Shown: positions 1 through 7,420 of the stretch, one piece after another
Numbering within the stretch: the first letter of the stretch is position 1
How the letters are laid out: every line of letters begins with the position of its first letter
Source of the DNA: JAWKUK01 sp041398605
GTDB lineage: Bacteria; Planctomycetota; UBA1135; GCA-002686595
DNA length: 64,000 bases
Direction of reading: 5' to 3'
Assembly (NCBI GenBank): GCA_041398605.1
Contig: JAWKUK010000017.1
Span: forward strand, 124,001-188,000
Program-made: the position numbers and the translations under genes
Notes under the pieces: generated by a model
The model's input: the letters and a program-made list of their open reading frames with translations, nothing else
The model's database searches: none
Told to the model about the DNA's origin: nothing

Positions 1-405
1 CCACTGGACGATCAACATCCCCATCGTCTCCTGCCAATAGATCTCGCCGAGCGTGCCGCTGGCGGTGTTGACGTCGTCCCAGAACGGCAGCAGCGATTGG
101 CTGTTGAGCGAGAACGCGCCGGTGTTGGGCAGGTTGAGGTTGGTGAACGCAAGGTCCGTGCCAGCGCCACCGAAGCGGACGCCGCCGTTGCTGCCGACGC
201 GCGCCGAACCGGCGGCGAAGAGTGAGTTCCCGATCGTCGTCGGAATGTCGACCTCGCCGTCATCGGTGAGCGAGAGCGGCGTGCCGGTCCCGGAGATGTC
301 GACGAACGAACCGGGCAGGTTCGAGACGATCGTGAGCTGCGCCGCGGCCATCGGCGCCAAAGCGCACAAGAGGCCGGCGCCGAGGCCGGTACGAAGTGAA
401 TTCAT
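1..405 (-). CDS. Secreted protein, N-terminal part, cut by window edge
   Basis: An ATG opens a frame that stays open for 135 codons to base 1, so only the N-terminus is present. Residues 1-23 look like a Sec signal peptide: MNSLRT, a hydrophobic stretch, then an Ala-rich cleavage site before LTIVSNLPGSF. The mature part contains LPFWDDVNTASGTLGEIYW followed by a hydrophobic strand ending LIVQW. That pattern recalls nidogen-like extracellular domains found in large secreted Planctomycetes proteins. The function is unknown. The assignment as exported is fairly secure; the domain resemblance is an inference from a short stretch. Confidence 0.65.
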   Translation of the reverse strand, partial: MNSLRTGLGAGLLCALAPMAAAQLTIVSNLPGSFVDISGTGTPLSLTDDGEVDIPTTIGNSLFAAGSARVGSNGGVRFGGAGTDLAFTNLNLPNTGAFSLNSQSLLPFWDDVNTASGTLGEIYWQETMGMLIVQW

Positions 406-805
406 GGATTGCGGAGCGGTGTGGAGTCAGGGTCGGATAGGGGACGGTTTCCCCCTGAGTGTACGGGTTGGCCGCGAGGCGGGTAGGGCAACGGGGCCGG
501 GGCCCTGGGGCCCGGCCCCGCGCGGCGCGCGGCGCTCTGCTTGCGAGACACGCAAAGCCCGCGCTGGGCTCAGGCGAAGCTGGCCCCCATTGCGCCCGCT
601 CATCTATTGGACGCAGACAACGAGGGCTGACCACCACGCTGACACCTAGCTCAGTGCCCCTCGCGACCGGACACCGGCCTCGACGCTGGCGTCGCGCAAT
701 CGGCGACATCCAGCGCCTCGGCCTCAAATGCGCGCTGTGGCACCCGTGGGGACCAGCGTCCCTGGGCCCAGGCTCACTTCGGCGCGTTGGCGCCGGCGTT
801 CGCGC
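406..805. other. Intergenic region with one GC-rich hairpin
   Basis: No convincing gene lies here. Bases 493-501 (GGGGCCGGG) pair perfectly with 511-519 (CCCGGCCCC) around a 9-nt loop. The hairpin could end transcription of the minus-strand gene whose stop is at 806, but no T-run follows. The remainder must hold the promoter of the secreted-protein gene starting at 405; no convincing -35/-10 pair is visible. Confidence 0.35.
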
Positions 806-1819
806 TCACCGCACACGCAGCGTCCCTGATTGAAGCTCAGGATGCGCCGCGTACAACTCTTCGAGGGTGGACGCCTCGTAGGTCTTGGTCTCGCGGCCGT
901 TCGGGCCGTCTTCGGTGATCTCCAGGCGCACGCCGTCGGGCGTCATGGAGAAGCTCTCGCTGCGCCCTTGGAGCGTCATGCCCCCGGCTGGCGGCGCTGC
1001 GCCCGAGCCACCTTGCAACGGCGCGGTCCACTCATCCATGCGCCGCAACTGCGCGCGCAGCTCCTCGAATGGATCCAGGCCGGGACGCTGCCCGAACGGC
1101 TGCATCGACCCGAACGGCTGCATCGAATCGAAGAGATCAAACGGGTCGAGGGCACCACCCCCACCGAATAAGGCATCCATGCGACGCCGCGCGGCCTCGA
1201 AGGGGTCCTGCAGCGCGCCCTGCGCCCCGGCCCCCGGAGCTGAACCGCCGGGGTACACACGCGCGAGCGCCCGTGGACGTGCGCGCAATTCGCGCAGCGC
1301 GAGACGTGCGCTCCATGCAACGTCCGACGCGACGCCCGCCGCGAGGTCCTCGAGCGCTGCCTGCACGGCGAGGTCATCGCTCGCATCCGCGATGAGCTGC
1401 TCGAAGTTGCGCTCGCGCACGTCGAGGTCGGGTTCGGACAGGAGCTCTGCGATGTCCTCCGCTGTCAGCCGCGGTTGGGCGTCCTGCGTCAGCGGCGACG
1501 GCGCGGACGGCGGCGCGCTCCCTCCGCGCGGCAAGGGCGCGCTCCCGTCCGCGGAGCGCGAGCCGGACGGCGCGAGGTGGTCACGCTCGATGGGCCGAAG
1601 CGGCTCGATCCCAGGGCGAGCAGGGTCCTGCGACCCGCTTGCATTGGACTGCGGCGCGGTGGAACCCGCCGCTTGCGCCCCCGGACCAAGGCTCGTGGGG
1701 CCCTGGACCTCAAAGCCCTGGCGCTGCAACGTGGTGGGCGCGTAACGCGCGAAGCTCGGAATGGCTGCGGCGACCACCACTCCAGCGGCCGCCATCGAAA
1801 CGATGGAACGGGACTTCAT
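806..1819 (-). CDS. Secreted protein of a sigma/anti-sigma locus, function unknown
   Basis: This 337-aa protein starts with a signal-peptide-like segment (MKSRSIVSMAAAGVVVAAAIP). A Pro/Ser/Gly-rich linker runs to about residue 110. A helical segment follows, starting LTAEDIAELLSEPDLDVRE, which looks like HEAT-type helices. Residues 205-265 are rich in DPF and MQPFG motifs, with MQPFG tandemly duplicated at the DNA level. The C-terminus carries SESFSMTPDGVRLEITEDG and TYEASTLEELYAAHPEL. It is the third gene after an ECF sigma factor and its anti-sigma factor on the same strand. A role in sensing or modulating that system is an inference from position only. No enzyme motif was recognised. Confidence 0.6.
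   Translation of the reverse strand: MKSRSIVSMAAAGVVVAAAIPSFARYAPTTLQRQGFEVQGPTSLGPGAQAAGSTAPQSNASGSQDPARPGIEPLRPIERDHLAPSGSRSADGSAPLPRGGSAPPSAPSPLTQDAQPRLTAEDIAELLSEPDLDVRERNFEQLIADASDDLAVQAALEDLAAGVASDVAWSARLALRELRARPRALARVYPGGSAPGAGAQGALQDPFEAARRRMDALFGGGGALDPFDLFDSMQPFGSMQPFGQRPGLDPFEELRAQLRRMDEWTAPLQGGSGAAPPAGGMTLQGRSESFSMTPDGVRLEITEDGPNGRETKTYEASTLEELYAAHPELQSGTLRVR
1091..1126. repeat. Perfect 18-nt tandem duplication inside a coding region
   Basis: The unit CCCGAACGGCTGCATCGA occurs twice head to tail (1091-1108 and 1109-1126). On the minus strand it encodes a repeated Phe-Gly-Ser-Met-Gln-Pro block in the secreted protein and keeps the frame. This looks like a small in-frame expansion. 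Confidence 0.9.
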
Positions 1820-1898
1820 GGCTGCTCAACTTGGACCGTCATGGTCCGGCTACGTTGGAAAGGGCGCGCCCCGACTCCAGCGGAGGCCGCGCCGTCGG

Positions 1899-2831
1899 TC
1901 ACCGGCCGCGCAGCGGCACGAGGTAGACCTCCCGGGTCTGCTCGACGCCGCCAACGACCGCGTTGCCCTGCCCCGCCGGCCACCCGATCGGGAAGCCGCC
2001 GTCAGGGTGGTAGTTGCTGAGGTCGACGTCTTCGGCCTGCGCCTCGAGCGGAGGCCCGACCGACGCGCCGAGGCGCACGACGCCTTCGGGCAGCTCGAAG
2101 CGCCCTACGAGGTCGACCGGAATCGCACCGCTCGCGCCCATCCCCAGGGGGGACTTCGCACCGCTGCGCACCGCCTGCGCTCCGCTGCCGAGGCCCGGGG
2201 CGCGAGGATTCGTCGCCACGGCCACCGGACCGGTCACGCCACGCGGCGGCTGCGGCGCACGTTCGGCGCCGAGCCCGAGCACCCACGCGAGGCCCGCCGT
2301 GAACAGCACCGCCGCCGCTGCCGCCAGGCCGGAGCCACCGAAGGCCCCCGCCCACCACCGACGACCGGCGGCGGGCCGCAGGTCAGCGCTCTCGCCTGGC
2401 TGCGTCGTCAGTGCCCGCAACCCGTGCTCGGAGGACCGCTGCGCGCCTTCTCGCGCACCGGCCTCCGCCTTCAAGGATGGCGACGACACACGTTCGAGTC
2501 CATCTCCCGCGACGGAGGCCCCCTTCGATCCGAGCCACCCCTCGGCCGCGAGCGCAGCCCGGATCCCCGGCCAGAGGTCGACCTCCGCGAGCCGTCCGAC
2601 GCGCGCGCCGCCTTCGACGAGCGCTGACCGCGCCTGCAACGCCGCGTTCGCCGCCAGCACCGCATCCGGGTGCATCTCCATCCACGCACGGACCGTCGCG
2701 GCCTCGACCGGCTCGAGATCGCCGCCGACGTACAGAGGCAGCGCCGCTTCGAAGTCGGCGGAACGCCAGCCTTCGGCAAGCGAGCGCCCCTCGCGCACGA
2801 GGTCAGGGTCGAGTTCTGCGTTCGGGTCCAT
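1899..2831 (-). CDS. Membrane-bound anti-sigma factor-like protein
   Basis: This 310-aa protein lies directly downstream of an ECF sigma factor gene. The N-terminus (about residues 24-60) contains FEAALPLYVGGDLEP, a pattern common in Planctomycetes anti-sigma domains. The usual HxxxCxxC zinc motif is absent; only MEMHPD remains. A single membrane helix is visible at about 160-187 (Leu/Ala-rich, ending VLGLG). The C-terminal third would then face the periplasm. The ATG at 2831 was preferred to a TTG three codons upstream. Its expected role is to hold the neighbouring sigma factor at the membrane, inferred from position and architecture. The degenerate zinc site makes the family call moderate. 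Confidence 0.6.
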   Translation of the reverse strand: MDPNAELDPDLVREGRSLAEGWRSADFEAALPLYVGGDLEPVEAATVRAWMEMHPDAVLAANAALQARSALVEGGARVGRLAEVDLWPGIRAALAAEGWLGSKGASVAGDGLERVSSPSLKAEAGAREGAQRSSEHGLRALTTQPGESADLRPAAGRRWWAGAFGGSGLAAAAAVLFTAGLAWVLGLGAERAPQPPRGVTGPVAVATNPRAPGLGSGAQAVRSGAKSPLGMGASGAIPVDLVGRFELPEGVVRLGASVGPPLEAQAEDVDLSNYHPDGGFPIGWPAGQGNAVVGGVEQTREVYLVPLRGR

Positions 2832-2894
2832 CGGGGTCAATTCTGGCTCTCTCGGCGCGAGCGCTCTCGTTTCACGCGCACTTGGTTCTCTGTT

Positions 2895-2926
<32 letters not shown>

Positions 2927-2980
2927 AACCTGCGCCGCCCGCGGGGCGGGCCCGAGGCTGCTCAAGCTCGCTGTCGGCGC

Positions 2981-3760
2981 CTACGGGCGCCGCGCCGCCC
3001 TGTTGGATTCACCGCCCAAATCCTGGTCGAGCGTTCCCTCCCCACCGCGCGCCTCCCGCAGGCGCGCGCGCCGCTCCCACTCTTCCTGGAAGAGCTTGCG
3101 CCCGCGGTGCAACCGCCAGCGCACCGTGACGTGGGTCGCGCCGACGATCTCGGCGATCTCGTTGCACGGGAGGCCCTCGATCTCACGCAAGGTCAACACC
3201 GACTGGAAGTGCGGCGCGAGCGTCTCCAAGACCGCGCGCACCTCGTCGCCAGTCTCGGCCGCTTCGAGGCGGCCCGAGGGCTCGGCGACCCGCGGGTCAG
3301 GTAGGTCGAACTCGGCGTCATCTTCGTCCAAGCCTGCGGTCGAGACCTGCGGCCGACGGCGGCGCAGGTGGTCGATGCAGAGGTTCGTCACGATGCGGTA
3401 CAGCCAGGTCGTGAACGCGTGCTGGAAGTCAAAGCGGTCAAGGCTCCGGAACACACGCAGGAACGCCTCCTGGGCCAAATCCTGGGCATCCTCGTCGCTC
3501 GGCACCATGCTGCGGGCCACGCGCACTGCGCGGCGCTGGTGGCGCCGAACGAGGGCAGCAAACGCCTCCTCTTCCCCCGCCTGCGCCCGCCGGACCAGCG
3601 CGTGGTCCAGCGCATCCTCTTCCGCGTTCTGGGCTGGCAACGCGACCCCGCGCCCACCAGCGCGTCGCTGCGCTTCACGGGCACCATCGGCGCCTGCTGC
3701 CGCAGGGTCACTCACTGACCCGACGTCTCCGCGCTGCTCGGGGTGGCCTTCGTCCGTCAT
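2981..3760 (-). CDS. RNA polymerase ECF sigma factor
   Basis: The 259-aa product directs RNA polymerase to a regulon that cannot be read from this window. Sigma region 2 spans about residues 53-136, with DAQDLAQEAFLRVFRSLDRFD and TTWLYRIVTNLCIDHLRRR. Region 4 spans about 175-228, with LTLREIEGLPCNEIAEIVGA and a recognition helix TVRWRLHRGRKLF. The first 45 residues are an acidic/Ala-rich extension. The frame is open further upstream to 3928, but that stretch looks non-coding, so the ATG at 3760 (or 3778) is preferred. An anti-sigma-like gene follows on the same strand, separated by a simple repeat. Confidence 0.9.
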   Translation of the reverse strand: MTDEGHPEQRGDVGSVSDPAAAGADGAREAQRRAGGRGVALPAQNAEEDALDHALVRRAQAGEEEAFAALVRRHQRRAVRVARSMVPSDEDAQDLAQEAFLRVFRSLDRFDFQHAFTTWLYRIVTNLCIDHLRRRRPQVSTAGLDEDDAEFDLPDPRVAEPSGRLEAAETGDEVRAVLETLAPHFQSVLTLREIEGLPCNEIAEIVGATHVTVRWRLHRGRKLFQEEWERRARLREARGGEGTLDQDLGGESNRAARRP

Positions 3761-4072
3761 GCTTGGGGCGCCTTGCATGGTCCGCTGGCGGCCCCGCCCC
3801 AGAGTGTATCGGTCAGAAGCACACGTGGACCTCTTGGGCGCGCGTGTGCGCCTCGCAGGAGTGTCACCCCACGCTCCAGCGCGCTGCGCTGGATCAGGAT
3901 CAGGATGTGCGTCACGGAGGCTCCCCACGCCGGGGGGCTACGCGGACGTGCCCGATACGTTGGAGAGGACCTGGATTTCTTGCGCGCCTCGGCGGCGTCG
4001 CGAGCGTGACCGAGTCGCGCGCTGGTCAGGCCTCAGCCCCGCAGGGCCTCCGAGGGAGCCCGAGCGCGAGGA
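3761..4072. other. Intergenic region upstream of the sigma factor gene
   Basis: This 312-nt gap separates the sigma factor start from the 3' end of tRNA-Cys. It should hold the sigma factor promoter. No clear promoter, hairpin or small gene could be made out. The minus-strand frame of the sigma gene stays open to 3928, so a longer N-terminus cannot be excluded. Confidence 0.4.
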
Positions 4073-4147
4073 TGGAGGCGGCACCCGGATTCGAACCGGG
4101 GAGTAACGGATTTGCAATCCGTCGCCTTACCACTTGGCTATGCCGCC
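4073..4147 (-). tRNA. tRNA-Cys (anticodon GCA)
   Basis: The acceptor arm GGCGGCA pairs perfectly with TGCCGCC at the other end. The T arm reads CCGGTTCGAATCCGG and the anticodon loop is TTGCAAA, giving GCA. The discriminator base is T, the expected identity base for tRNA-Cys, and CCA is encoded directly after it (4075-4073). A good promoter lies upstream at 4182-4209. Confidence 0.95.
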
Positions 4148-4181
4148 TGACGACCGAGCATCCAGCGCGGTCGGGTCGCTG

Positions 4182-4209
4182 AGGATAGTGCGCGCCACCG
4201 CAAGGTCAA
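4182..4209 (-). promoter_or_regulatory. Housekeeping-type promoter of tRNA-Cys
   Basis: On the minus strand a -35 box TTGACC and a -10 box TATCCT are separated by 16 bp. The -10 box ends 34 nt before the tRNA 5' end, leaving a leader of about 28 nt to be removed by RNase P. This is the clearest sigma70-type promoter seen in the window. Confidence 0.5.
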
Positions 4210-4298
4210 GACACTCCCGGCGAGACCGTGTGCGACCTGAAGTGCGAGCCAGGGCGGCGAACCCACTGCGCGCGCCGGGTACACTCGCCGACTTCCGA

Positions 4299-4382
4299 GG
4301 GGGCGTGGCGGAATCGGTAGACGCATCGGCCTTAAAAGCCGAAGGGTTCACCCCCGTCCGGGTTCAAGTCCCGGCGTCCTCA
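4299..4382 (+). tRNA. tRNA-Leu (anticodon TAA)
   Basis: This 84-nt class II tRNA has a long variable arm. The acceptor GGGGGCG pairs with CGTCCTC using two G-T wobbles. The D arm reads GCGGAATCGGTAGACGC, the anticodon loop is CTTAAAA (TAA) and the T arm reads CCGGGTTCAAGTCCCGG. The discriminator is A. Unlike the neighbouring tRNA-Cys, no CCA is encoded, so the ends must be added enzymatically. A TACACT at 4280-4285 may be its -10 box. Confidence 0.95.
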
Positions 4383-4411
4383 CTCGGGACCCGAAGGGCC
4401 GCGCTCGTTTG

Positions 4412-4520
4412 CAGGGCCGTGCTCAACAGGGGCCGTGCTCAACAGGGGCCGTGCTCAACAGGGGCCGTGCTCAGCAGGGGCCGTGCTCAGCAGGGGCCGT
4501 GCTCAGCATGGGCCGCGCTC
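4412..4520. repeat. Tandem repeat with 16-nt period, about seven copies
   Basis: The unit is close to CAGGGGCCGTGCTCAA. The GTGCTC core recurs exactly every 16 nt at 4419, 4435, 4451, 4467, 4483 and 4499, with a degenerate seventh copy at 4515 (CGCGCTC). Copies 1-3 carry CAACA and copies 4-6 carry CAGCA, which suggests stepwise duplication. The array starts about 30 nt after tRNA-Leu and ends against a strong hairpin. There are no spacers, so it is not a CRISPR array. A period of 16 is not a multiple of three, so it is not coding-derived. Confidence 0.9.
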
Positions 4521-4524
4521 CAAC

Positions 4525-4562
4525 ACATCGGGTCCGGTCCCGCCAGGAACCGGACCCGATGT
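4525..4562. terminator. Perfect 14-bp hairpin between tRNA-Leu and gltA
   Basis: ACATCGGGTCCGGT (4525-4538) pairs perfectly with ACCGGACCCGATGT (4549-4562) around a 10-nt loop. It lies between the plus-strand tRNA-Leu and the convergent minus-strand citrate synthase gene, so it could end transcription from both sides. No T-run follows on either strand; the terminator role is inferred from position. Confidence 0.6.
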
Positions 4563-4628
4563 CACCCAGCCGGCGAGGCTGCGCCGCGAGCTCGCTCTGC
4601 TGCGCCGCGGGCACAGCGCGCGGCGTGC

Positions 4629-5765
4629 TCAACGCGCTTCGATCGGTTGCCAGTCGCGCTCGCGCCTGCCGACGTAGATCTGGCCCGGCCGGAAGAGCTT
4701 GTTGTCGAGCATCTGCTCGAGCCAGTGCGCGCAGTAGCCGCTGACCCGCGCCATCGCGAAGATCGGCGTGAAGACGTCCGTATGCAGGCCCAGCTTCTCG
4801 TAGACGAGGCCGCTGAAGAAGTCGACGTTCGGGTAGATCCCGCGCGGGCCGAGGTCCGCCGTCACGAGCTCCTCGAGGCCGAGCGCGATGTCGTACAGGG
4901 GGGTCGTGCCGAGCTCCGCGAAGAGCTGCGTCGCGAGGCGCTGGAGGTTGAACGCGCGCGGGTCCTTCGTCTTGTAGACGCGGTGCCCGAAGCCCATCAC
5001 CTTCTCCTTCTTGTCGCGCTTGGCCGCGTACCACGCGCCAACGTTCTCGCGCTTGCCGATCGACTGCAGCTGCTTCAACACGACCTCGTTCGCGCCGCCG
5101 TGCAACGGGCCAAACAGCGCGCCCACCGCGGCGCTGCACGACGTGTACGGGTCGTTCATCGTCGAAGCGACCACGCGGCAAGCGAACGTCGAGGCGTTCA
5201 TCGTGTGCTCGGCGTGCAGCACCAGGGCACAATCGAGCGTGCGCGTCGCGATCGCCGACGGGACCTCACCGTCCAAGCACCAGAGGAAGTTCCCAGCCGT
5301 GGACAGCCCGGCCTGCGGCGCGACGTAGTCCTTGCCCGAGCGGATGCGCTCCCAAGCGGCGACGAGCACGGGCGCGGACGCGATGACACGCCGCGCAGCC
5401 TCGTCACGGGACGCAGCGTCCTTCAGATCGACCCCCGGCGAGACCATCCCGAGGCCCGCGAGCGACGCCTGCAAGGCGCGCATCGGGTGCGCGCCCTTCG
5501 GGAACGCGCGCAGCATGTCGACGAGCTCCGTCGGCAGGACACGCAGGCGCTCGAGGTCGCTGGAGAACGCCGCTAGCTCGGCCTTTGTCGGCAGCTCGCC
5601 GTAGAGGAGCAGCCACGCGACCTCCTCGTACGAAGCGTGGGCGGACAGGTCCTCGATACGGTAGCCCCGGTACTCGAGGATCCCGATGGTGCCGTCGATG
5701 AAGCTGACAGCGGATTCGGCGGCGGGGATCCCCGCCAGGCCGGGCACGAGTTCCTTGGTGGTCAC
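4629..5765 (-). CDS. gltA: Citrate synthase
   Basis: The 378-aa enzyme condenses acetyl-CoA and oxaloacetate to citrate at the entry of the TCA cycle. The expected catalytic residues are visible: His222 in GPLHGGAN, His261 in GFGHRVYK and Asp315 in PNVDFFSG. An additional substrate-site motif LHAEHTMNAST lies at about 183-193. A GTG start at 5765 was chosen because the protein then begins at the family N-terminus (TTKELVPGLAGIPAAES) and a GGGAG sits about 7 nt upstream; the frame is open further up into the aminopeptidase gene. Its length fits the short bacterial citrate/2-methylcitrate synthase type, so activity on propionyl-CoA cannot be excluded. Confidence 0.93.
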   Translation of the reverse strand: MTTKELVPGLAGIPAAESAVSFIDGTIGILEYRGYRIEDLSAHASYEEVAWLLLYGELPTKAELAAFSSDLERLRVLPTELVDMLRAFPKGAHPMRALQASLAGLGMVSPGVDLKDAASRDEAARRVIASAPVLVAAWERIRSGKDYVAPQAGLSTAGNFLWCLDGEVPSAIATRTLDCALVLHAEHTMNASTFACRVVASTMNDPYTSCSAAVGALFGPLHGGANEVVLKQLQSIGKRENVGAWYAAKRDKKEKVMGFGHRVYKTKDPRAFNLQRLATQLFAELGTTPLYDIALGLEELVTADLGPRGIYPNVDFFSGLVYEKLGLHTDVFTPIFAMARVSGYCAHWLEQMLDNKLFRPGQIYVGRRERDWQPIEAR

Positions 5766-5823
5766 GTCAGGGCTCCCGATTTGGGGTCCGTAGGAGGTCG
5801 TTCTGCAGGGCACACAGCGGCGC

Positions 5824-7305
5824 TCAGGCCACCGTATGCGGACGAAGAAGGTAGTCGATGAAGAGGCGGGTTCCAACACCGCTGCCTGCGGCGCCGCCCA
5901 CCCAGTCGCGGTCGCGGGTGCCCCAAGCAGTGCCCGCGATGTCGAGGTGCGCCCAGGCGATGCCGGCGTCCACGAAGTGCGCGAGGAACGCGGCGCCTTG
6001 GCTCGGGCCGGCGCCCATGGCCGGCGAGCCGATGTTCGCGAGGTCAGCCATCGCGCCTTTCATGCCCTCACGGTGGGCCTCGAGCAGCGGCAAGGGCCAG
6101 ACGCCTTCGCCGCACCGTTGACCCGCGCTTAGGAGGTCGTCGCGCAAGGCGTCGGTCGACGCGAACATACCCGTCAGCTCGTGGCCGAGCCCGACGATGA
6201 CCGCCCCCGTGAGCGTCGCAACATCGACGATCGTATCGGGCTTGACACGCGCACAGGCGTAGCAGAGCGCGTCGGCGAGGATGAGGCGCCCTTCGGCGTC
6301 GGTGTTCAGGATCTCGACGGTCGTGCCATTCATCGCTGTGTGGATGTCACCCGGCTTGGTCGCGTTGCCGTCGATCAGGTTCTCGCTCGCCGGCACGATC
6401 CCGTGCACTTCGAAGGGCACGTCGAGGCCATGCGCCAAGGCATGGAACAGGCCGAGGACCGCGGCGCCGCCCGACATGTCGTAGCGCATCTCGTCGAGCT
6501 TGGCCGAGGGCTTGATCGAGTAGCCGCCGACGTCGAACGTCAGGCCCTTGCCGACGAACGCGACGCGCCCCTTCGCGCGCCCCTTCGGCTTGTAGGTCAG
6601 GTGGATGAGCTTCGGCGGCTCGACCGAGCCCTGGGAGACACCGAGCAAGAGGCCCATGCCCTCCTTCTTCATCCCCGCAGCGTCGAGCACCTTGCACGTC
6701 ACCGCTGCCCGCTTCTTCGCGAGCGCGTTCGCCTCCTTCGCGAACACGGTCGGTGTCATCAGGTTGCCCGCGCGGTTCTGCAAGTCGCGCGTGAACGCGT
6801 TCGCTGCCGCGGTGAGCTCCGCGAGCTTCGCGCCGCGCGCAAAGGCGCCCGCGGGGCCCTCGAGCGTGAACGACTGCAGCTTGCGAGCCTCGGGCTTCGT
6901 CTTCGACTCGATATAGCGGTACGCGCCCATCAGCGCGCCTTCCGCGAGCGCGCGCCCGTTCACTTCCTCGCCTGCGCCGAGCGCCGCAAAGCTCGCGTCC
7001 ACGCGCAGCACCGCCTTGGCGACCCCGAGGGCCTCCGCGCGCTTGGCCGCGATCGCGCCCACGCGCCGCAGCAGCTCGGCGTCCACCTTGTCCGCCGGGC
7101 CGAGGCCGATCGCCAGCACTTGGGTGGCCAAGCCTGCGGCGAAGCTCGCGCGTGTCGCCCGCGCCTTCGCCTCGAAGCCGGCGCTGAATGCGTCCGGCGC
7201 CGTGACGCCCTCGGGCAACGCGGGGGCGGTGCCCTCCAGCGCGAGGACGACGAGCAGGTCCGTGCGGGCGAGCTTGCCAGCGGTCTTGACGGAGAAGGAT
7301 TTCAT
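5824..7305 (-). CDS. pepA: Leucyl aminopeptidase (M17 family)
   Basis: This 493-aa cytosolic di-zinc aminopeptidase removes N-terminal residues from peptides. The metal-binding and catalytic residues of M17 enzymes are present: Lys253 and Asp258 in VGKGLTFDVGGYSIKP, Lys265, Asp276 in MRYDMSGG, and Asp336/Glu338 in NTDAEGR. The N-terminal non-catalytic domain covers about residues 1-160. Length and domain order match the family. The gene ends 58 nt before the citrate synthase start on the same strand. In some bacteria PepA also binds DNA; nothing here tests that. Confidence 0.93.
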   Translation of the reverse strand: MKSFSVKTAGKLARTDLLVVLALEGTAPALPEGVTAPDAFSAGFEAKARATRASFAAGLATQVLAIGLGPADKVDAELLRRVGAIAAKRAEALGVAKAVLRVDASFAALGAGEEVNGRALAEGALMGAYRYIESKTKPEARKLQSFTLEGPAGAFARGAKLAELTAAANAFTRDLQNRAGNLMTPTVFAKEANALAKKRAAVTCKVLDAAGMKKEGMGLLLGVSQGSVEPPKLIHLTYKPKGRAKGRVAFVGKGLTFDVGGYSIKPSAKLDEMRYDMSGGAAVLGLFHALAHGLDVPFEVHGIVPASENLIDGNATKPGDIHTAMNGTTVEILNTDAEGRLILADALCYACARVKPDTIVDVATLTGAVIVGLGHELTGMFASTDALRDDLLSAGQRCGEGVWPLPLLEAHREGMKGAMADLANIGSPAMGAGPSQGAAFLAHFVDAGIAWAHLDIAGTAWGTRDRDWVGGAAGSGVGTRLFIDYLLRPHTVA

Positions 7306-7420
7306 CGAGGACGGGAGCGGGGGGATCGACCAACAGGGCCGGTGGGGTGTAGCAGAAAGAGGCGGACCGCGCGGGTGAGGGACCCTCGAGCCCCGCTCGG
7401 CGCGACGCGACCGAAGCCGG

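Noticed and set aside
4412..4520. CRISPR array
   Set aside because: The 16-nt units are directly adjacent without unique spacers, and no cas genes occur in the window. The Cas4-like nuclease at 47172-48119 has no Cas neighbours.
4299..4562. An integrative element attachment site at tRNA-Leu
   Set aside because: No integrase and no duplicated tRNA 3' end were found in the window; only a tandem repeat and a hairpin follow.
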